This document shows, piece after piece, positions 50,424 to 58,789 of a stretch of 64,000 nt of DNA (position 1 is its first letter; each line of letters starts with the position of its first letter). The position numbers and the translations under genes are program-made. The notes beneath the pieces were generated by a model. The model worked only from the letters and a program-made list of their open reading frames with translations, did not search any database and was not told the origin of the DNA. The stretch spans positions 1-64,000 of the IMG/VR virus record IMGVR_UViG_3300050821_003228. The stretch is one strand, 5' to 3'. This DNA comes from a virus.

Positions 50424-50743
50424 GAGGCAATAACTCGGCACCTGACTGAATAAGGATTGCCAGTCCTCAAAGTATGGGATAGCTAACCGAGAGGTTACTA
50501 TTCTAGTTGTTGCGTAATCGCTACATAAAGGTCTAAATAGTGGCTCTAGATCGAGAGCCATGACGTAAGGACACGACAAATCGTCTATTATACATAGAGA
50601 TGGCTGTATCGTGCTGTGAGTAACCATACTCACCAGACATTAACTGTTAGAGTAATTACCTAACAGGTCTGTGACCGAATAATGAGGCGTTTACTGCGAA
50701 CTTATGGGTATTCTCAAATCCCATGATGCTGAGTTATTGCCTC
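50424..50743 (+). ncRNA. large structured RNA closed by a 17-bp stem
   Basis: GAGGCAATAACTCGGCA (50424-50440) pairs with TGCTGAGTTATTGCCTC (50727-50743), 17 positions with one G.U. Inside: TAACC-GAGA-GGTTA, GGCTCT/AGAGCC, GTGAGTA/TACTCAC, CAGAC/GTCTG enclosing CTGTTAG/CTAACAG, ATGGG/CCCAT. No coding frame explains it. It lies between tRNA-Val and tRNA-Gln and is probably cotranscribed with them. Confidence 0.7.
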
Positions 50744-50746
50744 TAT

Positions 50747-50822
50747 ACCGGGATCGTTCAACATCCGAGGACGGTTGCCTTTGAAGCAATTTATCTAGGT
50801 TGGAATCCTAGTTCCGGTGCCA
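50747..50822 (+). tRNA. tRNA-Gln(TTG)
   Basis: Acceptor ACCGGGA/TTCCGGT, G73, anticodon GTTGC-CTTTGAA-GCAAT, T arm CTAGG/CCTAG, CCA encoded. Confidence 0.8.
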
Positions 50823-50860
50823 TTTTTCACAAGGCATTGTTTAAAAGTGCGACGGGAGCG

Positions 50861-50889
50861 CGGCTCGGATTAATTTCCGGGCCGTTTTT
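50861..50889 (+). terminator. rho-independent terminator ending tRNA cluster 2
   Basis: CGGCTCGG / CCGGGCCG 8-bp stem (one G.U) followed by TTTTT. Confidence 0.85.
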
Positions 50890-50901
50890 ATTGGAGTAAT
50901 T

Positions 50902-51180
50902 ATGAAGTGTGGAAACTGTTATCAAGAACAGCCGTGTAAATGTATTGTGAACACTCCAATTCATGAGCACCAAAAAATTAAATCTAGAACGAATGGACAA
51001 GAATATGAAATTATGTTTGGTCCTCAACCTGGAAATTTAGTTCCGGCTAACCCATTTGCCTCAAAACTTCAAAGTCGATTTGCTCATGCTAATCCTGATA
51101 AGTTTGGTGGCAAAAAGGGATTAGAACATTGGGATAAGGTTACTAACTACTCTAGTTTACCTGAAAAGAAGGAAGGGTAA
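50902..51180 (+). CDS. hypothetical protein with N-terminal zinc knuckle
   Basis: 92 aa: MKCGNCYQEQPCKC gives four Cys; the remainder is polar. GGAG before ATG. Opens the second late gene group after the terminator. Confidence 0.6.
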   Translation: MKCGNCYQEQPCKCIVNTPIHEHQKIKSRTNGQEYEIMFGPQPGNLVPANPFASKLQSRFAHANPDKFGGKKGLEHWDKVTNYSSLPEKKEG

Positions 51181-51184
51181 TTCT

Positions 51185-51634
51185 TTGGCGTTTGACTACA
51201 TTTGCGAAGGCCCTCCAACATTTCCAGTAACAATGAATCCGGCTTTACTATTAGATATAGTAAATAACAATCTCTATGTTTCTTCGCCATACAGCACGAA
51301 CTGGATTCTAATTGGTAATTCGGGCGGAACTAATGATTCTGTCCAGAATGCAAATATATCACAGACAATTAGTTTCCTTGGCGCAACTAATACATTTTTA
51401 AAAGCTACTGCTGGAGTGCCCGGAATTACATTAACTCTGCCCGATTCAGTTGGTAATTCGGGACAAAGAGTAACAGTTATCATGGTTGATACTGGTGCCG
51501 GTGGAGTTACGATCAATACAACAAATTCTGAAACTATTAATGGAAATTTATCTTATGAACTTACGAATCAATATCAAGCAGTTACTTTTGAGTCCGATAA
51601 CGCTAATTGGTTTGTCGTTGCTACTTCTAACTAG
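51185..51634 (+). CDS. probable virion protein, paralogue module of 14114-14635
   Basis: 149 aa from TTG. FDYICEGPPTFPV and NNNLYVSSPYSTNW match the start of the protein at 14114; the C-terminal part (VTVIMVDTGAGGVTINTTNS) is a beta-rich tail-protein-type domain. Confidence 0.55.
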   Translation: MAFDYICEGPPTFPVTMNPALLLDIVNNNLYVSSPYSTNWILIGNSGGTNDSVQNANISQTISFLGATNTFLKATAGVPGITLTLPDSVGNSGQRVTVIMVDTGAGGVTINTTNSETINGNLSYELTNQYQAVTFESDNANWFVVATSN

Positions 51635-52295
51635 TTGTGCATCGGCCCGAATACCAATAGTTATACCGACTGCTCCCCCATTACAGGTTGCAACGGCTAC
51701 ACGATCTGTTTCTTCGTTACCAGCAACGTGTAAGGGCGGCAGTCCTTTTATGCCCACTGACATTGTTGTAGTTATATCGGGCGGTAATGGAACGTTAAAT
51801 TGGTGTAATTCAACGAATCATTGGACTTCTGGAACAGGAACCTCGCCGGGCGGTTCTCCTAATCAAATTCAATATAATTTATCAGGAGCATTTGCTGGAT
51901 TTACAATGACTGGCGATTGTACTGCTGTTGTTAGTACGGGCGTAATAACTTGCACAAAAAGTAGTGGCACTCCATTTGGAACGGGCGCGTTCTTAAATAA
52001 TGTCACCCAAACGATAGCAAACGGATCGGCTGCACTTGGTACATCAGCGATTTCTTCAGGTTCTTGTGCAAGTCCGGTCACCGTATCAACTTCGGGCGTA
52101 GCAACATCTGATGTCATACAAGCAACTTTTAATAGTGATCCAACATCGACTGTAGGATATATTCCGTCAACATCGGGCGGGTTAACGATCTTCGTTTATC
52201 CAACCGCAAATAACGTCAATTTCAAAGTGTGTAATTCAACGACTTCGAGTATAACTCCGGGGGCTGTAACAGTTAATTTTCGTGTAACAAGGTAA
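51555..52295 (+). CDS. putative lipoprotein
   Basis: 247 aa from ATG inside the previous gene. The N-terminus ends LLLLTSC, a lipobox, then a Ser/Thr/Gly-rich beta domain. A lipoprotein with tail-fibre-like composition is unusual; it may be displayed on the host envelope, for example for superinfection exclusion. Confidence 0.6.
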   Translation: MNLRINIKQLLLSPITLIGLSLLLLTSCASARIPIVIPTAPPLQVATATRSVSSLPATCKGGSPFMPTDIVVVISGGNGTLNWCNSTNHWTSGTGTSPGGSPNQIQYNLSGAFAGFTMTGDCTAVVSTGVITCTKSSGTPFGTGAFLNNVTQTIANGSAALGTSAISSGSCASPVTVSTSGVATSDVIQATFNSDPTSTVGYIPSTSGGLTIFVYPTANNVNFKVCNSTTSSITPGAVTVNFRVTR

Positions 52296-52297
52296 TA

Positions 52298-55200
52298 ATG
52301 AAGAAGTTTTTATTTATCATTCTATTATTAGCATTGCCCGCATTTGCTCAAAGTGTAACAAATAACACTTCAGCGTGCGGCCCTGCAAATGGATTTCCAA
52401 CGGCGGGCTGTAATTTAACGACAGGAATGCCGTTTCTTGGTAATCCGGCTAATACGGGTTTAGAAACTGCAACGCCCGATCCATTACCGGTTAACACTTC
52501 AACCTTGAGTGTTCATAATTATCTTTATGCCGGATCGACAACAAGACATATCGGTGAATATCAGCCGTGGTTCTGTAATACATCAAATCCATGTAACGGG
52601 CACAAAGTCAATGGAATGGAAGAGTCTAATGCGGCCCAAGTTCTAGTTCAGGCGCAATGGATGTTCACTGTCGGAATGGATGCAACAGTAGTAGATTGGT
52701 ATGGTTGTTCTGATTATTGCTCTACTCCACAAAGTTCTGCTCAACATTATAATAATTCGGTTACCCTTGCTTTAGCTTCAGCTATTAATAGTAATCCTTC
52801 GACAACGCCGAAGTTCATGATCATGCTCGACATTGGAGCAATTGATGGTTCTGGTACAGGACAATGTGCTCCTGCTGGTGGGGATCAATCAGCGTGTGTA
52901 ATTGCCGCGATTAATCTTCAAATGGACTATGTAGCAGCAACTTGGCTAGGCCATAGTTATTATGAGACAGATCGTAACGGTCGGCCAATGGTTCTTATAT
53001 TTGGTATTAATACGGGACCGTATCCGGGCACTAATTTTACTACAGTTTGGAATGCAGTTTCAGCACATGTAACTTCTGGTAATTCATGCGGTACAGGATG
53101 TACTTATCCAGCAACAATAGATTTTATAGATGAGAACGCTGGCGCATTTAGCGAATCAGGTATTGCGGGCGGATATGCTTGGCCTCAACCGAATTCTTGG
53201 AGTAGTACTAATCAATTTTGTTATCTAGGCAACCCTTGCTCATTCAATTATATTGCTGATTTCTATTCACACGCCCGCTCCAACCCAAGTAAGATTGCAA
53301 TCGGTGTAGGGTATAAAGGGTTTGATGATTTCAATGCAAGTTGGGGATCAAATCGTGTTATAGCGCAGGAATGCGGCCAATTGCCCGGACTATTAGGAAC
53401 TGCTGTATCAACGGCGGGCTATAGTTCTTCTAGTCAGTTAGATTATTTTCAATGGGCAACATTGAATGATTATGAAGAAGGAACTGAAGTAGAATCGGGC
53501 ATTGACAATTGTATGACTGTAAGTACTCCTGTAATTTCTGGTAGTACGATGTCATGGTCATTATTGAACACTGATGCTACTTATGCCAGCACGAATACTA
53601 TCAATAGTTTCAGTATTTATACGGGGACGGGTTCACCAACAACATTATTTGCTTCAGGCATTTCTGCGACCTCGACTAGCCATGCTGCACCCACTTTGAC
53701 GGCAGGGCAATCTGCGTGGGTGTACATGGTTGGTCAACCGCTGATTCATAATCAATTATCTGGCCCGAGTGTGAATAATAATCCGGCAGGATATGTTGCT
53801 TATACGGGAACAGATATTGTTATACCTTCGACAACTCCTCCAAATTTAGGTACATACACGAAGAATAATGCGATTGTTTATGACAATTCTTATGTATCTC
53901 ATGGATTTAGTTCAGCTAATTTAAGTCCGCACGCCCGCTGTACGGATCAAAACTTTACGCCTACAAACGGATTGAAGGGGTTTTCAGCGGGACAGGGCGG
54001 CGGCGGTGGAGCTATAATGTGGAATGCCGGATCACCACCGACATTAATTCACGTTGTAACTAATGGCGGCGGTTCTGCTATTTCACTATTTAATGCAACA
54101 ACGATGTCTTGTCTTGGGGCGATTACTGCGGATAAGAATTTATCTCATCCCGGCTCATCTTCTAATATAGCTTCTTTTGGAGACGGACAATTTGATCGTC
54201 AAAATTCTAGCAAATGGTGGGCATTTGGTGTAGTAGGCAATGATATTTTAAGCAATACTTTTGTAACACCACTTACAATTAATACTACTACTGGAACATT
54301 TACTGAGGGGGCGACAGCCGTTGATTTTAAATCAGGGCTACCGCTAGGAACTAATGCTCCTGAATGGTTACCGAATCATGCGTATATTAAGGGCGCTTAT
54401 GTTTCGCATACAATGGTACCGGGTGAATTTTTTACTTATCAATCTAACTATAGCGGATTTCATCTTGGAGATATTATTTGGCCCCTTTATCCTTCTGGAT
54501 GTGGATTTACTTTAAGGGTTGCAGGAACAACGGGAGCAACTCCCCCTAATTGGTCAACTTCGGCCAATTGTGGAGTTAATCCTACAGTTGTTAAAGATGG
54601 AACTGCAACATGGCATAGTTTAGTAGGTCCAGCAAAATTTGTATTTCAATTGATCAGTTCTAGTGGTACTTCAGGCAGTCCTACACCAGCATTTGTTCCT
54701 GTAGCTACAAAACACCCTGATGTATTAAGCCAAGTATCAGATAATGGCTTGACTTGGGAAAATGTAGGTGTTAACTCGTCTAATCCAATATGGGGAAGCT
54801 TAACTAGTGTTTCATTTGATGGAACAAAATTTGCAAAAGGGTGGAGTACAAATATTTATGGAGCCGATCCTAGTTCACTCGGCGGCGCGTTTAATCTTTG
54901 TGTGTACTCAGGTTGTGGTGGAGGTCAAGGTACAGGGTTTTATATTGTAACTTACGATTCTGTTGCTAATGTATATCACTTATTGAATACTGTAACAGCA
55001 ATGCAAACAGATATAACATGTAGTGGCGGAATAGGTTATAATTGTGCCGGTGGAACGCAAGTATTTACAACTGCCGGAACTGCAACCGGAATTGCGTGTC
55101 CGTTCTTTATTCATGATAATTCTGGTTATGCTAATTCTAATCCAATTCAAATGCAACCACAGGCTGGATATATCGGCGTTGGATGCCCGTCTGGTATAAA

Positions 55201-56167
55201 CAATTTATTATGGTCACCATATCAACCGTTTAATGCGACAACACAAGTACAAGTGTTTCGTACACCGCTGAACCATCCGGCCAGCGGGGTTAGTCATGTT
55301 TCATTTACTGGACAAAATGCTAGTAATTATGGGTTTGAAACGGGCGCATATGCGGTAGAATATCCTATTAATGATATCGCTGATGTTCCACCTATTACAT
55401 GGCAAGCCGTTCCGTGTGACACTATAGTTCCTTCGGTTTGGTTTCCGGGCGATCCTAATCAGCCATGTTTCTTACAATGGGATAACCATCTTTCTTGGGC
55501 GTATAACCCCAATCAAGATGATACTACCCCCGTTTGTGGAACTTATTTTGGTAACGTTGTAGCAAACGCCGGTCAAGTTCCTGTAGCAGCCTATGAAGGT
55601 GAAGTTGTTTGTTATTCAACTGTTCCATCATGGACTGATACATCAACTCCAAATTCAGGACAAACACAGTGGAGATTCGGGCATACATTTAATTTTCAGG
55701 CTAATGTAAATTTTAACATCTGGTTTAACATCGGTCAATGGTCGTTAGATGGCCTTTATTTCGCATACGGCACAGATTGGTACGGGCAATTTGGATCAAC
55801 TACAGGTGTAGCCCCTGTATTGCCGATACCTAACGCTTCAGTTCTATGCCTTGGTGGATTTCCTTGGCAAGCAAGCCATACTTATACTTTAGGGTCAGTC
55901 ATTAATCCGGTGGCTAATTTAAGTGGGGGCGGCTCACCATATGATGTGTTTCAAGCGATTGCTGTAACCGGGCCGAGTGGCAGCACTGCTCCGGCTTGGG
56001 GAACTGCATCAATTGGTTCAAATTTGACTGATAATGGAATTATATGGCAAAATGTTGGTGTAGGCAATTGTCGTGGGGATGTTGTCATCGTTAAAATGAC
56101 TCCATTTTCAACCCCACCACCATCAGGAACATTAACAAATATTTCGCCAATTATAATAACATTTTAG
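52298..56167 (+). CDS. large secreted GH71/GH99-like protein
   Basis: 1289 aa. Signal peptide MKKFLFIILLLALPAFA then QSVTNN. Residues ~60-400 look like a glycoside-hydrolase barrel (HIGEYQPWFCNTSNPC, GMDATVVDWYG, TIDFIDENAGAF, ATLNDYEEGTEVESGI) of the GH71/GH99-like type; the rest is beta-rich. Possibly a polysaccharide-degrading tail or secreted enzyme. A signal peptide on so large a phage protein is unusual. Confidence 0.6.
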   Translation: MKKFLFIILLLALPAFAQSVTNNTSACGPANGFPTAGCNLTTGMPFLGNPANTGLETATPDPLPVNTSTLSVHNYLYAGSTTRHIGEYQPWFCNTSNPCNGHKVNGMEESNAAQVLVQAQWMFTVGMDATVVDWYGCSDYCSTPQSSAQHYNNSVTLALASAINSNPSTTPKFMIMLDIGAIDGSGTGQCAPAGGDQSACVIAAINLQMDYVAATWLGHSYYETDRNGRPMVLIFGINTGPYPGTNFTTVWNAVSAHVTSGNSCGTGCTYPATIDFIDENAGAFSESGIAGGYAWPQPNSWSSTNQFCYLGNPCSFNYIADFYSHARSNPSKIAIGVGYKGFDDFNASWGSNRVIAQECGQLPGLLGTAVSTAGYSSSSQLDYFQWATLNDYEEGTEVESGIDNCMTVSTPVISGSTMSWSLLNTDATYASTNTINSFSIYTGTGSPTTLFASGISATSTSHAAPTLTAGQSAWVYMVGQPLIHNQLSGPSVNNNPAGYVAYTGTDIVIPSTTPPNLGTYTKNNAIVYDNSYVSHGFSSANLSPHARCTDQNFTPTNGLKGFSAGQGGGGGAIMWNAGSPPTLIHVVTNGGGSAISLFNATTMSCLGAITADKNLSHPGSSSNIASFGDGQFDRQNSSKWWAFGVVGNDILSNTFVTPLTINTTTGTFTEGATAVDFKSGLPLGTNAPEWLPNHAYIKGAYVSHTMVPGEFFTYQSNYSGFHLGDIIWPLYPSGCGFTLRVAGTTGATPPNWSTSANCGVNPTVVKDGTATWHSLVGPAKFVFQLISSSGTSGSPTPAFVPVATKHPDVLSQVSDNGLTWENVGVNSSNPIWGSLTSVSFDGTKFAKGWSTNIYGADPSSLGGAFNLCVYSGCGGGQGTGFYIVTYDSVANVYHLLNTVTAMQTDITCSGGIGYNCAGGTQVFTTAGTATGIACPFFIHDNSGYANSNPIQMQPQAGYIGVGCPSGINNLLWSPYQPFNATTQVQVFRTPLNHPASGVSHVSFTGQNASNYGFETGAYAVEYPINDIADVPPITWQAVPCDTIVPSVWFPGDPNQPCFLQWDNHLSWAYNPNQDDTTPVCGTYFGNVVANAGQVPVAAYEGEVVCYSTVPSWTDTSTPNSGQTQWRFGHTFNFQANVNFNIWFNIGQWSLDGLYFAYGTDWYGQFGSTTGVAPVLPIPNASVLCLGGFPWQASHTYTLGSVINPVANLSGGGSPYDVFQAIAVTGPSGSTAPAWGTASIGSNLTDNGIIWQNVGVGNCRGDVVIVKMTPFSTPPPSGTLTNISPIIITF

Positions 56168-56169
56168 AC

Positions 56170-56198
56170 TTGACAATCGCCCGAATTTCTGATATATT
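56170..56198 (+). promoter_or_regulatory. promoter
   Basis: TTGACA (56170-56175), 17-bp spacer, TATATT (56193-56198); short leader with AGGAG before ATG 56214, so not leaderless. Confidence 0.75.
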
Positions 56199-56213
56199 CA
56201 TAATAGGAGAAAA

Positions 56214-56621
56214 ATGAAATTTAAACAAGTATTAATGGCTTTAATATTGTGCCCGCTATTGACAGTTGGTGTAATAAGTACAACGGGGTGTATGAATCGT
56301 CCCGCTGCTCCGGTGCCCGGATCGTTAAATCAGTTCGATTCTGATACGTACCTCGCGCTAATAACGGCGAAAGGTGTGATTGATCAGACTAAAACTGATT
56401 TAATAAATGATATATTTCCGCCTAATCAGGTTGCAATTGTGAAAAAGTCGGTCAACGATCTTATAACGTATTATAATGTATCAGATACAGCATACACGGC
56501 TTATCATGCGGCTTCATTAGCAGGAACGGCCACACTTGAGCAACAACAGGCTGTACAAGCGACTGTCGATAATTTGAATAAAGCGGTCGTAGCAGTCAGT
56601 ACTGCAAAGGCAGGAAATTAA
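56214..56621 (+). CDS. putative small lipoprotein
   Basis: 135 aa; signal ending ISTTGC (lipobox), then a helical domain (NDLITYYNVSDTAYTAYHAA). AGGAG before ATG. Overlaps the next gene by TAATG. Could be an outer-membrane spanin or moron; not certain. Confidence 0.6.
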   Translation: MKFKQVLMALILCPLLTVGVISTTGCMNRPAAPVPGSLNQFDSDTYLALITAKGVIDQTKTDLINDIFPPNQVAIVKKSVNDLITYYNVSDTAYTAYHAASLAGTATLEQQQAVQATVDNLNKAVVAVSTAKAGN

Positions 56622-56824
56622 TGGCAAACTTATCGTTAACAAGTATATTGCAGATCATACAAATTGCACTGACAGCGCTACAAGCAATTCCGGCAACCGG
56701 TGCAGTTGATCGTGAAGTGAGTGCATTAGTCGGGCTATTACAAGCAGGATTGAATGCTTATCATCAAGCTTCTGGTTCGCCACTTGATCTAACTCGAATA
56801 CCTTTAGAAACGCCGATACCGTAA
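56621..56824 (+). CDS. small amphipathic protein
   Basis: 67 aa: SILQIIQIALTALQAIPATG then a polar part. Coupled to the lipoprotein gene; possible lysis partner. Confidence 0.5.
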   Translation: MANLSLTSILQIIQIALTALQAIPATGAVDREVSALVGLLQAGLNAYHQASGSPLDLTRIPLETPIP

Positions 56825-56859
56825 TTGACAAGTCGGGCGGTTTGTAGTATATTAATAAT
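56825..56859 (+). promoter_or_regulatory. leaderless-type promoter
   Basis: TTGACA (56825-56830), 17-bp spacer, TATATT (56848-56853), six bases to ATG at 56860. The -35 overlaps the previous stop region. Confidence 0.8.
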
Positions 56860-57021
56860 ATGTCACATAGAGAATATGGAACTACAAACGGAAAACATTT
56901 GAAAATTCATCCAAAGCAGTTTATATCCGTAATCCGTCACATCCACGAATTCTGGCCTAAAGGCTGTCTTTGTGTAGCGTGTAAAGCAGTTGACAACCGT
57001 GAGGATATTGTGGTAAGATAG
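56860..57021 (+). CDS. 53-aa basic protein, leaderless
   Basis: MSHREYGTTNGKHLKIHPKQ... with CLCVAC near the C-terminus. Placed at a leaderless start; the end contains the promoter of the next gene. Unknown. Confidence 0.55.
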   Translation: MSHREYGTTNGKHLKIHPKQFISVIRHIHEFWPKGCLCVACKAVDNREDIVVR

Positions 57022-57025
57022 CATT
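56990..57025 (+). promoter_or_regulatory. leaderless-type promoter
   Basis: TTGACA (56990-56995), 18-bp spacer, TAAGAT (57014-57019), six bases to ATG at 57026. Confidence 0.7.
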
Positions 57026-57250
57026 ATGATGACTCGCGGCAAGTTTCAATGTTATAGTGATAAGAGAGTTTACTGGAATAAGGACGTTCATGTCTACACG
57101 TTTCAGGCAGTTTGTAATGATGGAACACCTGAAAACGAGCGGTTTCATAAGTATACGCCATCAGGATCAATTGAAATAACAGTTGATAATCCTAATGTCG
57201 TTCTTGAACCGGGCAAGTTTTATTATGTAGATTTTACTGAAGTAAGTTAA
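57026..57250 (+). CDS. hypothetical protein, leaderless
   Basis: 74 aa, beta-rich small domain (KDVHVYTFQAVCNDGT, GSIEITVDNPNVVLEPGKFY). Five bases before tRNA-Ala. Unknown. Confidence 0.6.
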   Translation: MMTRGKFQCYSDKRVYWNKDVHVYTFQAVCNDGTPENERFHKYTPSGSIEITVDNPNVVLEPGKFYYVDFTEVS

Positions 57251-57254
57251 AGTT

Positions 57255-57330
57255 GGGCTTATAGCTCATTCAGGAGAGCGCCTGTCTTGCAAACAGGAGG
57301 CGACCGGGGCGGAACCGGTTAAGTCCACCA
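57255..57330 (+). tRNA. tRNA-Ala(TGC)
   Basis: Acceptor GGGCTTA/TAAGTCC, D stem GCTC/GAGC, anticodon CCTGT-CTTGCAA-ACAGG, CCA encoded. T loop GGCGGAA is atypical. Confidence 0.8.
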
Positions 57331-57335
57331 TTTTT

Positions 57336-57410
57336 GAGGCTAGGGTATGACTGGCGGTGCCACAGGTTTCCACCCTGTAGAGTCCGATTCGATTTCGGAT
57401 AGCCTCTCCA
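57336..57410 (+). tRNA. tRNA-Gly(TCC)
   Basis: Acceptor GAGGCTA/TAGCCTC, T73 as expected for Gly, anticodon ACAGG-TTTCCAC-CCTGT, T arm TCCGA/TCGGA, CCA encoded. Confidence 0.9.
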
Positions 57411-57414
57411 TTTT

Positions 57415-57489
57415 GGGCGCGCACCTTCTGGTGAAGGCTCAAGTTTGTGAAGCTTGTAGAAATACATTCGATTTGTAGCGTGCCCTCCA
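57415..57489 (+). tRNA. tRNA-His(GTG)
   Basis: Acceptor GGGCGCG/CGTGCCC, anticodon CAAGT-TTGTGAA-GCTTG, CCA encoded. Discriminator is T rather than the usual C. Confidence 0.75.
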
Positions 57490-57494
57490 TTTTT

Positions 57495-57570
57495 GGATAT
57501 GTCGTATAAAGATAAATACTCTGTTTTCGTAAAACAGCTAATGTCGGCTCAATCCCGGCCATATCCTCCA
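57495..57570 (+). tRNA. tRNA-Thr(CGT)
   Basis: Acceptor GGATATG/CATATCC, anticodon CTGTT-TTCGTAA-AACAG, CCA encoded. Confidence 0.85.
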
Positions 57571-57645
57571 GTAGATATAATATAATGGCTATTATAATTT
57601 CTTGGTAAGAAATTTATATGCGTTCGATTCGCATTATCGGCTCCA
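57571..57645 (+). tRNA. tRNA-Thr(GGT)
   Basis: Abuts the previous tRNA. Acceptor GTAGATA/TATCGGC (one mismatch), anticodon ATTTC-TTGGTAA-GAAAT, T arm ATGCG/CGCAT, CCA encoded. Confidence 0.75.
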
Positions 57646-57646
57646 T

Positions 57647-57720
57647 GCACTTGTAGCATAATGAAATGCCCCATACTTGTAATATGGCTTATGTCGGCCC
57701 ATTGCCGATCAAGTGCTCCA
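57647..57720 (+). tRNA. tRNA-Thr(TGT)
   Basis: Acceptor GCACTTG/CAAGTGC, D stem GCAT/ATGC, anticodon CCATA-CTTGTAA-TATGG, CCA encoded. Confidence 0.85.
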
Positions 57721-57728
57721 TTTTTATT

Positions 57729-57803
57729 GCGGGAATAGCTCAGAGGCAGAGCACAACATTGCCAATGTTGAGGTCGCGGTTTCAACATCCGTTTCCCGCT
57801 CCA
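57729..57803 (+). tRNA. tRNA-Gly(GCC)
   Basis: Acceptor GCGGGAA/TTCCCGC, T73, D stem GCTC/GAGC, anticodon CAACA-TTGCCAA-TGTTG, CCA encoded. Confidence 0.85.
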
Positions 57804-57804
57804 T

Positions 57805-57881
57805 ATGCCGTTGGCGAAGAGGTCAAACGCGGAAAGCTACAACCTTTCTAATCAGGGGTTCGACTCCCTTACGGCATTCCA
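57805..57881 (+). tRNA. tRNA-Cys(ACA)
   Basis: Acceptor ATGCCGT/ACGGCAT, T73 (Cys identity), anticodon GAAAG-CTACAAC-CTTTC, T arm AGGGG/CCCTT, CCA encoded. The anticodon is ACA where bacteria use GCA. Confidence 0.75.
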
Positions 57882-57886
57882 TTTTT

Positions 57887-57967
57887 ATGTTTGAATTTAT
57901 ATTAATGATTTTAGCTAATTTGGCCCATAGAATCGGGCCGGAATATCCTAATTATAAACAAGATTAA
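57887..57967 (+). CDS. possible 26-aa peptide
   Basis: MFEFILMILANLAHRIGPEY and six more residues, between two tRNAs, no ribosome site. Weak candidate. Confidence 0.2.
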   Translation: MFEFILMILANLAHRIGPEYPNYKQD

Positions 57968-57968
57968 T

Positions 57969-58042
57969 AGGTGATTGATGTAATGGAAGCATGACAGTCT
58001 CCAAAACTGTTCGTAAGGGTTCAAGTCCTTTATCATCTGCCA
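57969..58042 (+). tRNA. tRNA-Trp(CCA)
   Basis: Acceptor AGGTGAT/ATCATCT, G73, anticodon ACAGT-CTCCAAA-ACTGT, CCA encoded. Confidence 0.9.
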
Positions 58043-58045
58043 TTT

Positions 58046-58186
58046 ATGGGCAAAGCTAATAAAATGCCTTATGTACCGACAGAATGGGCTAAACATCTTC
58101 GCCCGTTTCTGAAACGGCTGTTCTGGAAGAAAGTTCGCCGTAAAACGAAAGAATTGACAAATCGAGTAAAGGATGATATAAGTTAA
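58046..58186 (+). CDS. 46-aa basic protein
   Basis: Lys/Arg-rich helix (LRPFLKRLFWKKVRRKTKEL). No ribosome site; starts four bases after tRNA-Trp. Its end carries the promoter of the HNH gene. Possibly nucleic-acid binding. Confidence 0.45.
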   Translation: MGKANKMPYVPTEWAKHLRPFLKRLFWKKVRRKTKELTNRVKDDIS

Positions 58187-58188
58187 AT
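58154..58188 (+). promoter_or_regulatory. leaderless-type promoter
   Basis: TTGACA (58154-58159), 17-bp spacer, TATAAG (58177-58182), six bases to ATG at 58189. Confidence 0.8.
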
Positions 58189-58695
58189 ATGCAAGACTGT
58201 TTAGTGGTGGATTCAACACATCGGCCCATCGCTTACTGCTCTTGGATGGAAGCGGTCAAACTTTATTATGAAGGTGTAGCGGACATTATTAAAGAGGATG
58301 CTGAGAAAGAAATACACTCGCCCTCTGTAACAATGAAGGTTCCAAGAGTTATAGCAATTAGGAATTACGTCTCGAAGAGATTCGGGCGCGATACTATAAC
58401 ACTTACAAGACGTAATATTGCTATCCGTGATGAACGAAAATGTCAGTACTGCGGGCTGGAATTAAGTAATGATGAACAAACGCTTGATCACGTTATTCCC
58501 CGTTCTCGCGGCGGCAAGAGTTCATGGGATAACCTTATATTATGTTGCAAGCCATGTAACCGCTTAAAGGCAGATTTAACTGTTGAAGAAGCAGGAATGA
58601 AATTGTTAAGCATTCCAAAGAAACCCAAACCGGGAGTGCAGTACCGAGGAATCGGGCACGTTAGACCGGAATGGGCCGATTACGAGAGGAATTAG
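58189..58695 (+). CDS. HNH endonuclease, leaderless
   Basis: 168 aa. CQYCGLELSNDEQTLDHVIP, RSRGGKSSWDNLILCC and CNRLKADLT form the classic HNH with two CxxC pairs, preceded by a ~75-residue domain found in widespread bacterial HNH proteins. Probably a free-standing homing nuclease in tRNA cluster 3; its stop overlaps tRNA-Met by one base. Confidence 0.88.
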   Translation: MQDCLVVDSTHRPIAYCSWMEAVKLYYEGVADIIKEDAEKEIHSPSVTMKVPRVIAIRNYVSKRFGRDTITLTRRNIAIRDERKCQYCGLELSNDEQTLDHVIPRSRGGKSSWDNLILCCKPCNRLKADLTVEEAGMKLLSIPKKPKPGVQYRGIGHVRPEWADYERN

Positions 58696-58769
58696 GCTGT
58701 TTAGCTCAAAGATGGAGCAAGCGTCTCATTAACGCAAGGCTATTGGTTTAAATCCAATAACAGCCACCA
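58695..58769 (+). tRNA. tRNA-Met(CAT) 1
   Basis: Acceptor GGCTGTT/AACAGCC, D stem GCTC/GAGC, anticodon loop CTCATTA, T arm ATTGG/CCAAT, CCA encoded. Could also be an Ile tRNA if C34 is modified to lysidine. Confidence 0.8.
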
Positions 58770-58789
58770 AGTCGGGCCGGGGAGAGAGG

